Assembly: GCF_024734665.1 (NCBI RefSeq)
Contig: NZ_CP102931.1
Coordinates: 742,001 to 806,000, forward strand
Length of the DNA stretch: 64,000 bases
Direction: 5' to 3'
From: Variovorax paradoxus
GTDB lineage: Bacteria > Pseudomonadota > Gammaproteobacteria > Burkholderiales > Burkholderiaceae_C
This document shows positions 51,099 to 59,898 of the stretch, piece after piece. Position numbers and translations under genes: made by a program. The notes under the pieces are model-generated. The model ran no database searches and had not been told where the DNA came from. It saw nothing but the letters and a program-made list of their open reading frames with translations. Position 1 is the first letter of the stretch. Every line of letters begins with the position of its first letter.

Positions 51099-51980
51099 AT
51101 GAGTTCAACCACCCACGGCACCACGCCCTACTACTTCGTGCCCGGACCGTCGGCCTATCCGGTCTCGGCCGCGATCGGCCTGTTCTTCGTGATCCTGGGC
51201 GCCGCGCAATGGATCAACGGCCACGAGTGGGGCGCGTGGTCGCTGCTGGCCGGCATGGTGATCTGGCTCGGTACGCTGTTCGTGTGGTTCCGCACCGCCA
51301 TTGGCGAAAGCGAGAGCGGCCAGTACGGCCACAAGGTCGACCTGTCGTTCCGCTGGAGCATGAGCTGGTTCATCTTCTCGGAAGTGATGTTCTTCGGCGC
51401 GTTCTTCACCGCGCTGTGGTGGGCCCGCACCCATTCGCTGCCCGCGCTCGGCAGCCTGGACAACGCGATCCTCTGGCCCGATTTCAAGGCCGTGTGGCCC
51501 AGCGTCGCCGCAGGCGCCACAGCCTCGCCGGCCGGCATCGTCGAGCCCTTCCAGACCGTCGGCCCGTTCTGGCTGCCCACGATCAACACCGCGCTGCTGC
51601 TGAGCTCGGGCGTGACGCTCACCATTGCCCACCACGCGCTGCGTGCCGGCCACCGCGCACAAACGATCCGCTTCATGTGGCTCACCGTGCTGCTCGGCGT
51701 GATCTTCCTGGGCGTGCAGGGCTACGAGTACCACCACCTGTACACCGAACTGAACCTCAAGCTCAGCTCCGGCACCTATGGTTCGACTTTCTTCATGCTG
51801 ACCGGCTTCCACGGCCTGCACGTGTTCATCGGCATGCTGATGCTGCTGTTCATCACGCTGCGCCTGCGCAAGGGCCACTTCACGCCGGAGCGCCACTTCG
51901 GCTTCGAAGGTGCGGCCTGGTATTGGCACTTCGTGGACGTGGTCTGGCTCGGCCTCTACATGCTGGTCTATTGGCTTTGA
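51099..51980 (+). CDS. ctaE: Cytochrome c oxidase subunit III
   Basis: A 293-aa subunit III with seven membrane helices. FRWSMSWFIFSEVMFFGAFFTALWWAR, GYEYHHLYTELNLKL and TGFHGLHVFIGMLMLLFITLRL are the diagnostic segments. A polar loop of about 50 residues after helix 3 is normal in this family. The gene ends before a bidirectional terminator. Confidence 0.97.
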   Translation: MSSTTHGTTPYYFVPGPSAYPVSAAIGLFFVILGAAQWINGHEWGAWSLLAGMVIWLGTLFVWFRTAIGESESGQYGHKVDLSFRWSMSWFIFSEVMFFGAFFTALWWARTHSLPALGSLDNAILWPDFKAVWPSVAAGATASPAGIVEPFQTVGPFWLPTINTALLLSSGVTLTIAHHALRAGHRAQTIRFMWLTVLLGVIFLGVQGYEYHHLYTELNLKLSSGTYGSTFFMLTGFHGLHVFIGMLMLLFITLRLRKGHFTPERHFGFEGAAWYWHFVDVVWLGLYMLVYWL

Positions 51981-52010
51981 GCGAAAAACCTCGCGGCATT
52001 CCAGAAAAAA

Positions 52011-52031
52011 GGCGCCGTAAGGCGCCTTTTT
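52011..52031. terminator. Bidirectional terminator after subunit III
   Basis: GGCGCC-GTAA-GGCGCC is flanked by six A on the left and five T on the right. It can end the cox transcript on the plus strand and the convergent DUF2909 transcript on the minus strand. Confidence 0.88.
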
Positions 52032-52057
52032 CATGGTTCTCGTGGAACGAGCACCAT

Positions 52058-52279
52058 CTACTTGCCGAGCGGGAGTCCGGTGGGCTGGATGTAGCCGAGT
52101 TTCCAGGCGAGCAGCATGCAGAGGAACAAAAACACCGACAGGCCGATCCGAAAGGTGAGCGCTCGCGCCATGCCGCCGCTCTTGGCGCGCCCGTTGCGCC
52201 CGTCCTTCAGCATGAAGTACAGGGCGAACGCGAGGCTCGCGAAGATGCCCAGGAACACCAGGGCGACGAAATATTTCAT
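52058..52279 (-). CDS. DUF2909 twin-helix membrane protein
   Basis: A 73-aa protein with two membrane helices (YFVALVFLGIFASLAFALYFML and FRIGLSVFLFLCMLLAWKLG) separated by a short basic loop (DGRNGRAKSGGMAR). It matches DUF2909. It is the only minus-strand gene inside the oxidase cluster, between coxC and SURF1, and has its own terminator shared with coxC. The start at 52279 is the conserved one. Confidence 0.88.
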   Translation of the reverse strand: MKYFVALVFLGIFASLAFALYFMLKDGRNGRAKSGGMARALTFRIGLSVFLFLCMLLAWKLGYIQPTGLPLGK

Positions 52280-52315
52280 GACCCGCATTATCGGCCGCAC
52301 GCCCCGTTCTCTCCA

Positions 52316-53167
52316 GTGACCCCTGAACCCCTGTATTCCGAAGACCGGCGCCGCCCGGGCCGTTTCTGGCTGATCACCATCGCCGCCGTGCTGACCGTGG
52401 CGGCCACCGTTTCGCTGGGCCGCTGGCAGCTCTCGCGCGCCGCGCAGAAAGAAGCGCTGCAGGCCGACATCGACGCCCAGAAGCTAAAGCCGGCGCTGAC
52501 CCAGGCCGAATTCCTGGCGCTGGAAAAAGCCTCCGACTCGCTGCACCGCCCGGTGCGCCTGCGCGGGCTCTGGCTGCCAACGCAGACCGTGTACCTCGAC
52601 AACCGCCAGATGCACGGCACGCCCGGCTTCTATGTGCTGACGCCCTTCGCGCTCGAAGGTACCGAGCAAGCGGTGATGGTGCAGCGCGGCTGGATCCAGC
52701 GCAATTTCGTCGATCGCACGCACTTGGGTGCAGTCGAGACACCGGCTGGCATCGTCGAGGTCACGGGCCTGATCGAGCCGCCGCCGAGCCATCTGCTGGA
52801 GCTGGGTACGTCCGCACCGACACCCGCGCCTGCCGCCTCTGCGCCCGCCTCGGCAGCCTCCGCGCCGGCCGCCCCGGCACCGGCCGGCGAAGGGTATTCG
52901 CCCATCCGGCAAAATCTCGACCTGGAGGCCTTCCGTGCCGAGACCAAACTGCCGCTGCGCACCGACGTGTCGCTGCAGCAGAGCGGACCGGCTTCCGAGG
53001 GCCTGCAGCGCGACTGGCCGGCCCCGGCGCTGGGCCTGGAGAGGCACTACGGTTACGCATTCCAGTGGTTCGGCCTGTCGGCCCTCGTCGTCATCCTCTA
53101 TGTCTGGTTCCAATTCATCACACCCTTCCGCCGCTCAAGGCGCCGCGCACGCGATGGCCGCTTCTGA
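52316..53167 (+). CDS. SURF1-family oxidase assembly protein
   Basis: A 283-aa protein with membrane helices at both ends (residues 18-36 and about 256-273) and a periplasmic middle. LGRWQLSRAAQKEAL, GFYVLTPFALEGTEQAVMVQRGWI and HYGYAFQWFGLSALVVILYVWF are SURF1 motifs. It helps insert haem a into subunit I. A run of alanine and proline (about residues 165-190) interrupts the periplasmic domain and is not part of the conserved family. The GTG start overlaps the region just before DUF2909. Confidence 0.93.
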   Translation: MTPEPLYSEDRRRPGRFWLITIAAVLTVAATVSLGRWQLSRAAQKEALQADIDAQKLKPALTQAEFLALEKASDSLHRPVRLRGLWLPTQTVYLDNRQMHGTPGFYVLTPFALEGTEQAVMVQRGWIQRNFVDRTHLGAVETPAGIVEVTGLIEPPPSHLLELGTSAPTPAPAASAPASAASAPAAPAPAGEGYSPIRQNLDLEAFRAETKLPLRTDVSLQQSGPASEGLQRDWPAPALGLERHYGYAFQWFGLSALVVILYVWFQFITPFRRSRRRARDGRF

Positions 53168-53834
53168 CGAGCCGCTGGGCCTGACGGTGCATTCGATGCC
53201 GTCGCCCAACCAGGCGCTCGACGGCGCGGAGGGCCGGCGCACAGTCGTCGGGCGCTGGAAGATGATCGCCGTGATGCTGATGTGCGCGGCGCCGGTCATT
53301 GCCTCGTACTTCACCTATTACGTGATCCGGCCCGAAGGCCGCAGCGTCTACGGCGAACTGATCGATCCGCAGCACGAGCTGCCGAAGCTGATCGCCACCG
53401 ACCGCAACGGCGCGCCGGTCGACTTCGCCACGCTCAAGGGCCAATGGCTGCTGGTGGCGGTGGCCAATGCGGCCTGCGACGCACTGTGCGAGCAGCAGCT
53501 CTATCTGCAGCGCCAGTTGCGCGAGAGCCTGGGCCGCGAGAAAGACCGCATGGACCGCGTCTGGCTCGTGAGCGACGCTGCTCCCGTGCCCGAGCGCCTG
53601 AACAATGGCCTGCATGGCGCCACCGTGCTGCGCGTGCCGGCCGACCAGTTGGCCAAGTGGCTCGCGCCTGTGTCGGGCCACTCGCTGGCCGAGCACCTGT
53701 ACGTGGTCGATCCGATGGGCAACTGGATGATGCGTTTCCCCGCCCGCATGGACGCCGCCGGCGCCGGCCGCGCCAAGCGCGACCTCGATCGCCTGCTGCG
53801 CGCTTCGGCGTCGTGGGACGAACCCGGCCGCTGA
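53154..53834 (+). CDS. Membrane-anchored Sco-like thioredoxin-fold protein
   Basis: A 226-aa protein with one membrane helix (WKMIAVMLMCAAPVIASYFTYYVI) and a periplasmic domain that resembles Sco/SenC in outline: FATLKGQWLLVAVANAACDALCEQQLYLQRQLRE. The C-x3-C pair is where Sco proteins bind copper, but the usual CPDVC and the later DHS histidine motif are changed. It overlaps SURF1 by 14 bp. A true Sco1 is encoded 2 kb further on, so this is a diverged partner of unknown activity. Confidence 0.82.
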   Translation: MAASDEPLGLTVHSMPSPNQALDGAEGRRTVVGRWKMIAVMLMCAAPVIASYFTYYVIRPEGRSVYGELIDPQHELPKLIATDRNGAPVDFATLKGQWLLVAVANAACDALCEQQLYLQRQLRESLGREKDRMDRVWLVSDAAPVPERLNNGLHGATVLRVPADQLAKWLAPVSGHSLAEHLYVVDPMGNWMMRFPARMDAAGAGRAKRDLDRLLRASASWDEPGR

Positions 53835-53840
53835 GACCGC

Positions 53841-55073
53841 ATGGACACGAGCTCGCTCTACGATCTGACGCCCATCGCCTGGCTCATGGCCGCTGGCGTG
53901 CTTATCGCGCTCGGCCCGCTGGTGTGGGTGTGGCGCCGCAACGCGGGCGCAGGCCCGGCGCGGCGGTTGCATGCACTGACCGTGCTCACGCTGTTCCTCA
54001 CTTTTGACCTGACGCTGTTCGGCGCCTTCACGCGGCTCACCGATTCGGGCCTGGGTTGTCCCGACTGGCCCGGCTGCTACGGCAATGCCAGCCCTGCCGG
54101 CGCGCGCCACGAGATCGCGATGGCGCAAGCCGCACAGCCGACCGGCCCGGTAACGCACAGCAAGGCCTGGGTCGAGATGGTTCACCGCTACCTGGCAACG
54201 GGTGTCGGCGTGCTGATCCTCGTGCTGGCCTTGGCGACCTGGCTGGTGCGCTGGTGGCCTTCCATTGGGCCCAAGGCCGGCAACGCGCCGCAGCCTCCGC
54301 CTGCCATCGCGCAAGTTGTGCTGAATCCTTGGTGGCCGACGGCGACGCTCGTTAGCGTGAGCTTGCAAGGCGCATTCGGCGCGCTCACCGTCACCTGGAA
54401 ACTGTTCCCGGCCATCGTCACCACGCATTTGATGGGTGCCATCGTGCTGCTGGCGCTACTGTGCATCCAAGCGGTGCGCTACCAGCAGAGCGCGGCACAG
54501 CGGCTGCCCACGCCCGTGTCGCCCGCACTGCGCAATGGCCTCATCGCGACTACTGTGCTGCTGGTGTTGCAGATTGCGCTCGGCGGCTGGGTCAGCACCA
54601 ACTATGCGGTGCTGGCCTGTACGCAGTTCCCGACCTGCCAGGACAGCTGGTGGCCGGCCATGAACTTCGCGCAGGGCTTCGAGATCTGGCGCCATCTGGG
54701 CGTGACCGGCGAAGGCCAGCCGCTAGATTTTTCCGCGCTCACCGCGATCCACTACGCGCACCGGCTGATGGCCTATGCGGTGTTCGTCGCGCTCGGCGTG
54801 CTGGCATGGCGCCTGCGCCGCATCGAGACACTGCGCCCGCAGGCGCGATGGCTCGCGGGCCTGGCGTTGCTGCAGCTGGCCACAGGTCTGGGCAACGTAC
54901 TGCTGGGCTGGCCGCTGGCCGCGGCCGTGCTTCATACCGGCGGCGCAGCAGCGCTGGCCGTTGTGCTCACCTGGGCCCTGTGCGAGAGCCGGCGCGACCT
55001 GGCGGCACAGACCGCACGCGCCAGTGACAATGCAACCGGTCACAACAACAATCAAAGGAAGGCCGCAGCGTGA
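53841..55073 (+). CDS. ctaA: CtaA/Cox15 haem A synthase
   Basis: A 410-aa membrane protein with eight helices. [22 protein letters not shown] is the diagnostic motif, followed by [20 protein letters not shown], and again [20 protein letters not shown] and [16 protein letters not shown] in the second half, giving the two haem-binding histidine pairs. It oxidises haem O to haem A. The stop overlaps the ctaB GTG. Confidence 0.96.
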   Translation: MDTSSLYDLTPIAWLMAAGVLIALGPLVWVWRRNAGAGPARRLHALTVLTLFLTFDLTLFGAFTRLTDSGLGCPDWPGCYGNASPAGARHEIAMAQAAQPTGPVTHSKAWVEMVHRYLATGVGVLILVLALATWLVRWWPSIGPKAGNAPQPPPAIAQVVLNPWWPTATLVSVSLQGAFGALTVTWKLFPAIVTTHLMGAIVLLALLCIQAVRYQQSAAQRLPTPVSPALRNGLIATTVLLVLQIALGGWVSTNYAVLACTQFPTCQDSWWPAMNFAQGFEIWRHLGVTGEGQPLDFSALTAIHYAHRLMAYAVFVALGVLAWRLRRIETLRPQARWLAGLALLQLATGLGNVLLGWPLAAAVLHTGGAAALAVVLTWALCESRRDLAAQTARASDNATGHNNNQRKAAA

Positions 55074-55975
55074 GCACCCCGATCCCCGTTCAGCAAACCA
55101 GCACCGCGAACGTGCTGCGCCAGTTCTACGCGCTGACCAAGCCGCGCGTGGTGCAGCTGATCGTGTTCTGCGCGCTGATCGGCATGGTGCTGGCCGTGCC
55201 CGGCCTGCCTTCGTGGGCGGACGTGCAACACGCCGTGCTGGCCTGCATCGGCATCTGGCTGGTGGCGGGTGCGGCAGCGGCGTTCAACTGCCTGGTCGAG
55301 AAGGGCATTGACGCGAAGATGAAGCGCACCGCCTGGCGCCCCACGGCGCGCGGGCAGCTCAGCGATTTGCAGGCGCTGATTTTCTCGGCACTGCTGTGCG
55401 CAGCCGGCTCGGCGCTGCTGTGGTTCACGGTCAATCCGCTCACCATGTGGCTGACCTTCGCCACCTTCGTTGGCTACGCGGTGATCTACACCGTGATCCT
55501 CAAGCCGCTGACGCCGCAGAACATCGTGATCGGCGGCGCGTCGGGCGCGATGCCGCCGGTGCTGGGCTGGGCCGCGATGACGGGCGACGTGGGGCCCGAG
55601 GCGCTGATTCTTTTCCTCATCATCTTCCTGTGGACGCCGCCGCACTTCTGGGCGCTGGCGCTCTACCGCGTCGAGGACTACCGCAAGGCCGGCCTTCCGA
55701 TGCTGCCCGTCACGCACGGCAACGAGTTCACGCGGCTGCAGGTGCTGCTCTACACCTTCATTTTGTTCGCAGCCTGTCTGATGCCTTTCATCTACGGCAT
55801 GAGCGGCTGGCTGTACCTGGCGGTGGCGGTTGCCGTGAGCGTCGGCTTCACCGGCTATGCGTTCGCACTGTGGCGCAACTACTCCGACACGCTGGCGCGC
55901 AAGACCTTCCGCTTTTCGCTGATCCACCTGAGCGTGCTGTTCCTGGCGCTGCTCGTCGATCACTACATTCACTGA
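55070..55975 (+). CDS. ctaB: CtaB/Cox10, protohaem IX farnesyltransferase
   Basis: A 301-aa UbiA-type prenyltransferase with about nine helices. [18 protein letters not shown], the aspartate-rich [19 protein letters not shown] and [40 protein letters not shown] are haem O synthase signatures. It uses a GTG start overlapping ctaA by 4 bp and makes the substrate of CtaA. Confidence 0.97.
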   Translation: MSTPIPVQQTSTANVLRQFYALTKPRVVQLIVFCALIGMVLAVPGLPSWADVQHAVLACIGIWLVAGAAAAFNCLVEKGIDAKMKRTAWRPTARGQLSDLQALIFSALLCAAGSALLWFTVNPLTMWLTFATFVGYAVIYTVILKPLTPQNIVIGGASGAMPPVLGWAAMTGDVGPEALILFLIIFLWTPPHFWALALYRVEDYRKAGLPMLPVTHGNEFTRLQVLLYTFILFAACLMPFIYGMSGWLYLAVAVAVSVGFTGYAFALWRNYSDTLARKTFRFSLIHLSVLFLALLVDHYIH

Positions 55976-55985
55976 CCACGTTTCC

Positions 55986-56603
55986 ATGAACAAGCGCAAC
56001 GCTCTTCGACTGATTGCTGCGGGCGCCGGCTGGGTGGGTGTGACCGCCACCCTCGGCCTGGGCCTCTCGGCATGCAGCGAGACCAAGCAAAGCTTCACTG
56101 CGGTCGACATCACCGGCGCCGACTACGCCAAGGACTTCTCGCTGAAGGACGCGGACGGCAAGGTCCGCACCATGGCCGACTTCAAGGGCAAGGTGGTCGT
56201 GATGTTCTTCGGCTACGCGCAATGCCCCGACGTCTGCCCGACCACCATGACCGAGATGGCGCAGGTCAAGCAGCAGCTCGGCAAGGACGGCGACAAGCTG
56301 CAGGTGCTGTTCGTCACGGTCGACCCCGCGCGGGACACGGCCGAGGTGCTCAAGGCCTACATGGGCGCGTTCGACCCGAGCTTTGTCGCGCTGATCCCGA
56401 CAGCCGACGAGCTGGTCGCGCTCGCGAAGGACTACAAGGTCTACTACAAGAAGGTCGACGGCAAGACGCCGACCAGCTATTCGATGGACCACTCGGCCGC
56501 CAGCTATGTCTACGACACGCAGGGCCGGCTGCGGCTCTACGCGCGCTACGGCGCCGGCGTGCCGTCGATGGTGTCCGACCTGAAGACGCTGCTGGCTTCC
56601 TGA
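55986..56603 (+). CDS. Sco1/SenC, copper chaperone for CuA
   Basis: A 205-aa lipoprotein (lipobox LGLSACSE) with a thioredoxin-like fold. VMFFGYAQCPDVCPTTMTEM supplies the copper-binding C-x3-C and YSMDHSAASYVYD the histidine. Sco1 loads copper into the CuA site of subunit II. It ends the oxidase-assembly operon proper. Confidence 0.94.
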   Translation: MNKRNALRLIAAGAGWVGVTATLGLGLSACSETKQSFTAVDITGADYAKDFSLKDADGKVRTMADFKGKVVVMFFGYAQCPDVCPTTMTEMAQVKQQLGKDGDKLQVLFVTVDPARDTAEVLKAYMGAFDPSFVALIPTADELVALAKDYKVYYKKVDGKTPTSYSMDHSAASYVYDTQGRLRLYARYGAGVPSMVSDLKTLLAS

Positions 56604-56619
56604 GAAAGGCTCTGGGCAC

Positions 56620-57450
56620 ATGGACGCCGGCTCGGTCGAGCACCTGAAAGGGCGCAAGGGCGCCTTCCGTATTGCACTGATTCCGCCCGAGGTGCTGGGC
56701 GCACTCAACGACGGGCTGCTCGAAACCGTCAACCTCAACGAATTCATGGCGCTGGAACTGCCCCGGCTGGCGCGCAGCGTGGCGGGGCACATCGGCCTCG
56801 ATGCGCAGAGCGAACGGCTGGCCGACACGATCGCGATGCTGAGCGCCTTCAAGCCGATGCAGCGGCACGGGCACATCGCGCGTGCGCTCTACGACCTGAC
56901 GGCGCTGCATGACGAGCGCGATGCCGTCGCCCACCGGCTGGCCACGCACGCAAGCGACGTGGCCCGCTGCTGGGCCGCTCAGTGGGTCACGCTCTCGGGC
57001 CTGTCGCTGCCGGTGCAACTGGAGGCGGTGCGCCGCTTTGCCGCCGATCCGCATTTCGGTGTGCGGGAAATCGCATGGATGGCGGTGCGCGACGCAGTCA
57101 TCGAATCGCTCGACGAGGCGTTCGCGCTGCTGCAGCCGTGGGTGTTTGACGCCGACCCCAACATCCGTCGCTTTGCCAGCGAACTCACGCGGCCGCGCGG
57201 CGTGTGGTGCGCGCAGATCGATGAGCTCAAGACTGAGCCGTGGCGCGCGCTGCCGCTGATCGAGCCGCTGCGCGCCGACCCCAGCCGCTATGTGCAGAAC
57301 TCGGTGGCGAACTGGCTCAACGACGCGAGCAAGAGCCAGGGCGAGTGGGTAGACAAGCTCTGCGAGCGATGGGTGGCGGAGTCGGATACGGCCGAGACCC
57401 GCTACATCGCGAAGCGGGCGCTGCGGACGCTGCGGACGCTTTCCAAATGA
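56620..57450 (+). CDS. HEAT-repeat protein similar to DNA alkylation repair (AlkD/AlkC-like) proteins
   Basis: A 276-aa all-helical protein. FADPHFGVREIAWMAVRDAV, FDADPNIRRFASELTRPRG and ADPSRYVQNSVANWLNDASK are HEAT-like repeats of the kind found in AlkD/AlkC DNA glycosylases. The RFASE and YVQNSVANWLND segments are especially close to that family. It lies 16 bp after sco1 on the same strand but has no evident link to oxidase assembly. Activity as a glycosylase is not established. Confidence 0.8.
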   Translation: MDAGSVEHLKGRKGAFRIALIPPEVLGALNDGLLETVNLNEFMALELPRLARSVAGHIGLDAQSERLADTIAMLSAFKPMQRHGHIARALYDLTALHDERDAVAHRLATHASDVARCWAAQWVTLSGLSLPVQLEAVRRFAADPHFGVREIAWMAVRDAVIESLDEAFALLQPWVFDADPNIRRFASELTRPRGVWCAQIDELKTEPWRALPLIEPLRADPSRYVQNSVANWLNDASKSQGEWVDKLCERWVAESDTAETRYIAKRALRTLRTLSK

Positions 57451-57480
57451 AAAAAGCCCGGGGATACCGGGCTTTCTTCT
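57451..57480 (+). terminator. Rho-independent terminator after the HEAT protein gene
   Basis: GCCCGG-GGATA-CCGGGC is preceded by A residues and followed by TTTCTTCTT. It separates this gene from the convergent rpoH. Confidence 0.85.
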
Positions 57481-57495
57481 TGGCGGGCGATTGGC

Positions 57496-58437
57496 TTACG
57501 CGTAGTCCGCGAGAGCCTTCTTCATCTTCTTCATCGCCGCGACCTCGATCTGGCGAATGCGCTCGGCGCTCACGCCGTACACAGCGGCCAGGTCGTGCAG
57601 CGTCATGCCGCCCGAGCCGTCGTCGTTCACCTTGAGCCAGCGCTCTTCCACGATGCGGCGGCTGCGGTCGTCCAGCGCTTCGAGCGCCGTGGCGATGCCG
57701 TCGCTCGACAGGCGGTCGCGTTGCTGCGATTCGAGCAGGGCGGTCGGTTCCTGCGTGGCGTCGGCCAGGTAGGCGATCGGGCCGAAGGTTTCGTCGCCGT
57801 CGTCGGACGGGCCCGGGTCGAGCATGACGTCGCCGCCCGACAGGCGGGTTTCCATCTCGAGCACTTCTTCAGGCTTGACGTTCAGCCGGGTCGCCATCTG
57901 CGACACCTCGTCGGGGCTCAGCGTTTCGCGGTGCGTGCCGTTGTCGGCCGCGGCCGAGTCGGCCTTGAAGCCTTGCTTCATCGAGCGCAGGTTGAAGAAC
58001 AGCTTGCGCTGGGCCTTGGTCGTCGCGACCTTGACCATGCGCCAGTTCTTCAGGATGTACTCGTGGATCTCGGCCTTGATCCAGTGCATGGCGTAGCTCA
58101 CGAGCCGCACGCCCTGGTCGGGGTCGAAACGCTTCACGGCCTTCATCAGGCCGACGTTGCCTTCCTGGATCAGGTCGCCGTGCGGCAGCCCGTAGCCCAG
58201 GTATTGGCGGGAAATGGAAACGACGAGGCGCAGGTGCGACAGCACGAGCGCGCCAGCGGATTCGAGATCGTTGTGGTCGCGCAGCTTGCGTGCGAAGCCC
58301 TGCTCTTCTTCGAGCGTGAGCATCGGCAGGCGGTTGGCGGCCGAAATGTAGGCATCCAGGTTGCCCAGCGGCGGAACCATCGACCATGGATTGGCGACGG
58401 CCAGCTGGTTGGCAGAGACTCCAGACAGCGTTGTCAT
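57496..58437 (-). CDS. rpoH: RpoH, heat-shock sigma factor 32
   Basis: A 313-aa group 3 sigma factor. LVLSHLRLVVSISRQYLGYGLPHGDLIQEGNVGLMKAVKRFDPDQGVRLVSYAMHWIKAEIHEYILKNWRMVKVATTKAQRKLFFNLR contains regions 2.1-2.4, including the RpoH box QRKLFFNLR; region 4.2 is LHDLAAVYGVSAERIRQIE. It directs RNA polymerase to chaperone and protease genes. The start at 58437 follows AAGGAG. A perfect CIRCE operator lies 29-55 bp upstream of the start codon. Confidence 0.97.
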   Translation of the reverse strand: MTTLSGVSANQLAVANPWSMVPPLGNLDAYISAANRLPMLTLEEEQGFARKLRDHNDLESAGALVLSHLRLVVSISRQYLGYGLPHGDLIQEGNVGLMKAVKRFDPDQGVRLVSYAMHWIKAEIHEYILKNWRMVKVATTKAQRKLFFNLRSMKQGFKADSAAADNGTHRETLSPDEVSQMATRLNVKPEEVLEMETRLSGGDVMLDPGPSDDGDETFGPIAYLADATQEPTALLESQQRDRLSSDGIATALEALDDRSRRIVEERWLKVNDDGSGGMTLHDLAAVYGVSAERIRQIEVAAMKKMKKALADYA

Positions 58438-58465
58438 CAGGGGAAACTCCTTTGTGTGGGCCATA

Positions 58466-58492
58466 TTAGCACTCGGTTAGAGGGAGTGCTAA
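58466..58492. promoter_or_regulatory. CIRCE operator (HrcA site) of rpoH
   Basis: TTAGCACTC-N9-GAGTGCTAA is an exact match to the CIRCE consensus. CIRCE is the binding site of the HrcA repressor, better known from groEL and dnaK operons. Its place just upstream of rpoH means that HrcA should restrict synthesis of sigma-32. Confidence 0.92.
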
Positions 58493-58535
58493 ACCAAGGG
58501 TTCCCTTGAATTTCTATCGCTGGAATAGCCGATGG

Positions 58536-59000
58536 CTACCAGCGTACGCCCAGCTTTAGGAAAAGCTTGGACAGCACGAACAGCGGGCCAACCCACAGAT
58601 ATTGGATGTCTTCGAAGAATGAAGGCTTCTTGCCCTCGATCTTGTGGCCCACGAACTGAAAGATCCAGGCCACAACAAAGATAGCGGCTGAAATCGGCAA
58701 TACAAGTCCGCCCATCGCATGCACCAGCGCCAGGGCCAGGGCGGTCAGCGCGAGCATGGTCAGCAGGAAGGCCGGGGCGCGCAGCAGGGCGTAGTAGACG
58801 AGGCTGGCGGCCACGAAAACATAGGCTACCCAGTGATGGAGCGCGAACAGCAGCCCGACGATGCTCAGCATGATGGCCGGGATGGCCACGAAATGGATCA
58901 GCTCGTTGGTCGGGTTGCGGTGGCTCTCTTCATAGTGAGCGAGCAGGCGGTCGACCTTGCGATCGCTCGATTCCAGGGGGGCGGCGGCGGTATGCGTCAT
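58536..59000 (-). CDS. Mpo1-like (DUF962) membrane protein
   Basis: A 154-aa protein with about four helices. LLAHYEESHRNPTNELIHFVAIPAI and GHKIEGKKPSFFEDIQYLWVGPLFVL carry the conserved His/Glu/Asn residues of the Mpo1/YGL010w family, whose yeast member is an iron-dependent dioxygenase acting on 2-hydroxy fatty acids. The bacterial role is not known. It sits upstream of rpoH in the same direction. Confidence 0.9.
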   Translation of the reverse strand: MTHTAAAPLESSDRKVDRLLAHYEESHRNPTNELIHFVAIPAIMLSIVGLLFALHHWVAYVFVAASLVYYALLRAPAFLLTMLALTALALALVHAMGGLVLPISAAIFVVAWIFQFVGHKIEGKKPSFFEDIQYLWVGPLFVLSKLFLKLGVRW

Positions 59001-59091
59001 GACAAGTCTCCGTGAGCGCCGTTCGGTGCGGCGAGACTTTCGATGGTGCCCACAGAGAAGCCCGATGGCAAGCGCGCACGCGATGTGAAAT

Positions 59092-59110
59092 TGCTATCAA
59101 AAAAGTAGCA
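59092..59110. repeat. Short AT-rich inverted repeat
   Basis: TGCTA and TAGCA flank TCAAAAAAG in the intergenic region between the Mpo1-like and response-regulator genes. The element is AT-rich against a GC-rich background. It may be an operator or an intergenic repeat; no other copy was noticed here. Confidence 0.3.
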
Positions 59111-59150
59111 TAAAGCACTACAGCCACGGCGGCTGCCATGACTTTATGCA

Positions 59151-59179
59151 CTGTCACAAGAAGGTTACATCGCTAAGAT
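59151..59179 (+). promoter_or_regulatory. Candidate sigma-70 promoter of the two-component operon
   Basis: CTGTCA and TAAGAT are spaced by 17 bp. The expected start of transcription falls at or next to the GTG start codon at 59186, so the mRNA could be leaderless. Confidence 0.45.
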
Positions 59180-59185
59180 CGGCGC

Positions 59186-59896
59186 GTGGCATCCTTCGAC
59201 TCCCCACCCGCACCTCTGTCACCGGCCGCGGAGACTGGCGCGCCCGCCCGCGCGCCCAGGGCGATCCTGGTTGTGGACGACCACGACCTGCTGCGCCTGG
59301 GTGTCTGCGCGCTGGTTCAGGCCCAGGCCACCCCGTCCGGCGCGAACATTGAAGTCTTCGAGGCTGCCAACGTTGCCGACGCACTCGCGCTGTACGAAAC
59401 CCACCAGGCTTCCATCGGCCTCGTGCTGCTCGACCTGGCCCTGCCCGACACCCACGGCCTGAGCGGCGTGGCCGAGTTCCGGCTGCGCTTTCCGGCCGCG
59501 CGGATCGTGGTGCTCTCGGGCACCGGCAACAGCACGCTGGCGCAGGGCGTGCTCGCGCTGGGCGCCGCCGCCTTCCTGCCGAAGTCGGCTGACCTGAAGG
59601 AAGTGGTGAGCTTCATCCGCGCCTGCGGCCTGCTCGATCCCGGCGCGGCGGAGGTGCCGCCACTGGCCGTGCCCAAATCGCTCACCGGCTATGCCGAATT
59701 CGCCCACGCCAGCGCCTGGCAGGAGCTCACGCCGCGGCAGATGCAGGTGCTGCAATGGGTGCTCGAAGGCAAGGCGAACAAGGAAATCGCGCAGCTCGCG
59801 AACCTGAGCGAAGGCACGGTGAAGAACCATGTCTCGACCATCCTGCTGCTGTTCGGCATGCGCTCGCGCGCCCAGTTGATCAGCACCCTGCATTGA
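59186..59896 (+). CDS. LuxR/NarL-family response regulator
   Basis: A 236-aa regulator with a receiver domain (ILVVDDHDLLRLGVCALV, phospho-acceptor aspartate in LVLLDLALPDTHG, lysine in FLPKSAD) and a LuxR-type helix-turn-helix at the C-terminus (LTPRQMQVLQWVLEGKANKEIAQLANLSEGTVKNHVSTIL). It starts with GTG. The cognate kinase gene begins at its stop codon. Confidence 0.93.
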   Translation: MASFDSPPAPLSPAAETGAPARAPRAILVVDDHDLLRLGVCALVQAQATPSGANIEVFEAANVADALALYETHQASIGLVLLDLALPDTHGLSGVAEFRLRFPAARIVVLSGTGNSTLAQGVLALGAAAFLPKSADLKEVVSFIRACGLLDPGAAEVPPLAVPKSLTGYAEFAHASAWQELTPRQMQVLQWVLEGKANKEIAQLANLSEGTVKNHVSTILLLFGMRSRAQLISTLH

Positions 59897-59898
59897 GC

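Noticed and set aside
58437..58464. An upstream rpoH start adding nine residues
   Set aside because: It would remove the AAGGAG site from its normal place and put the start codon next to the CIRCE element.
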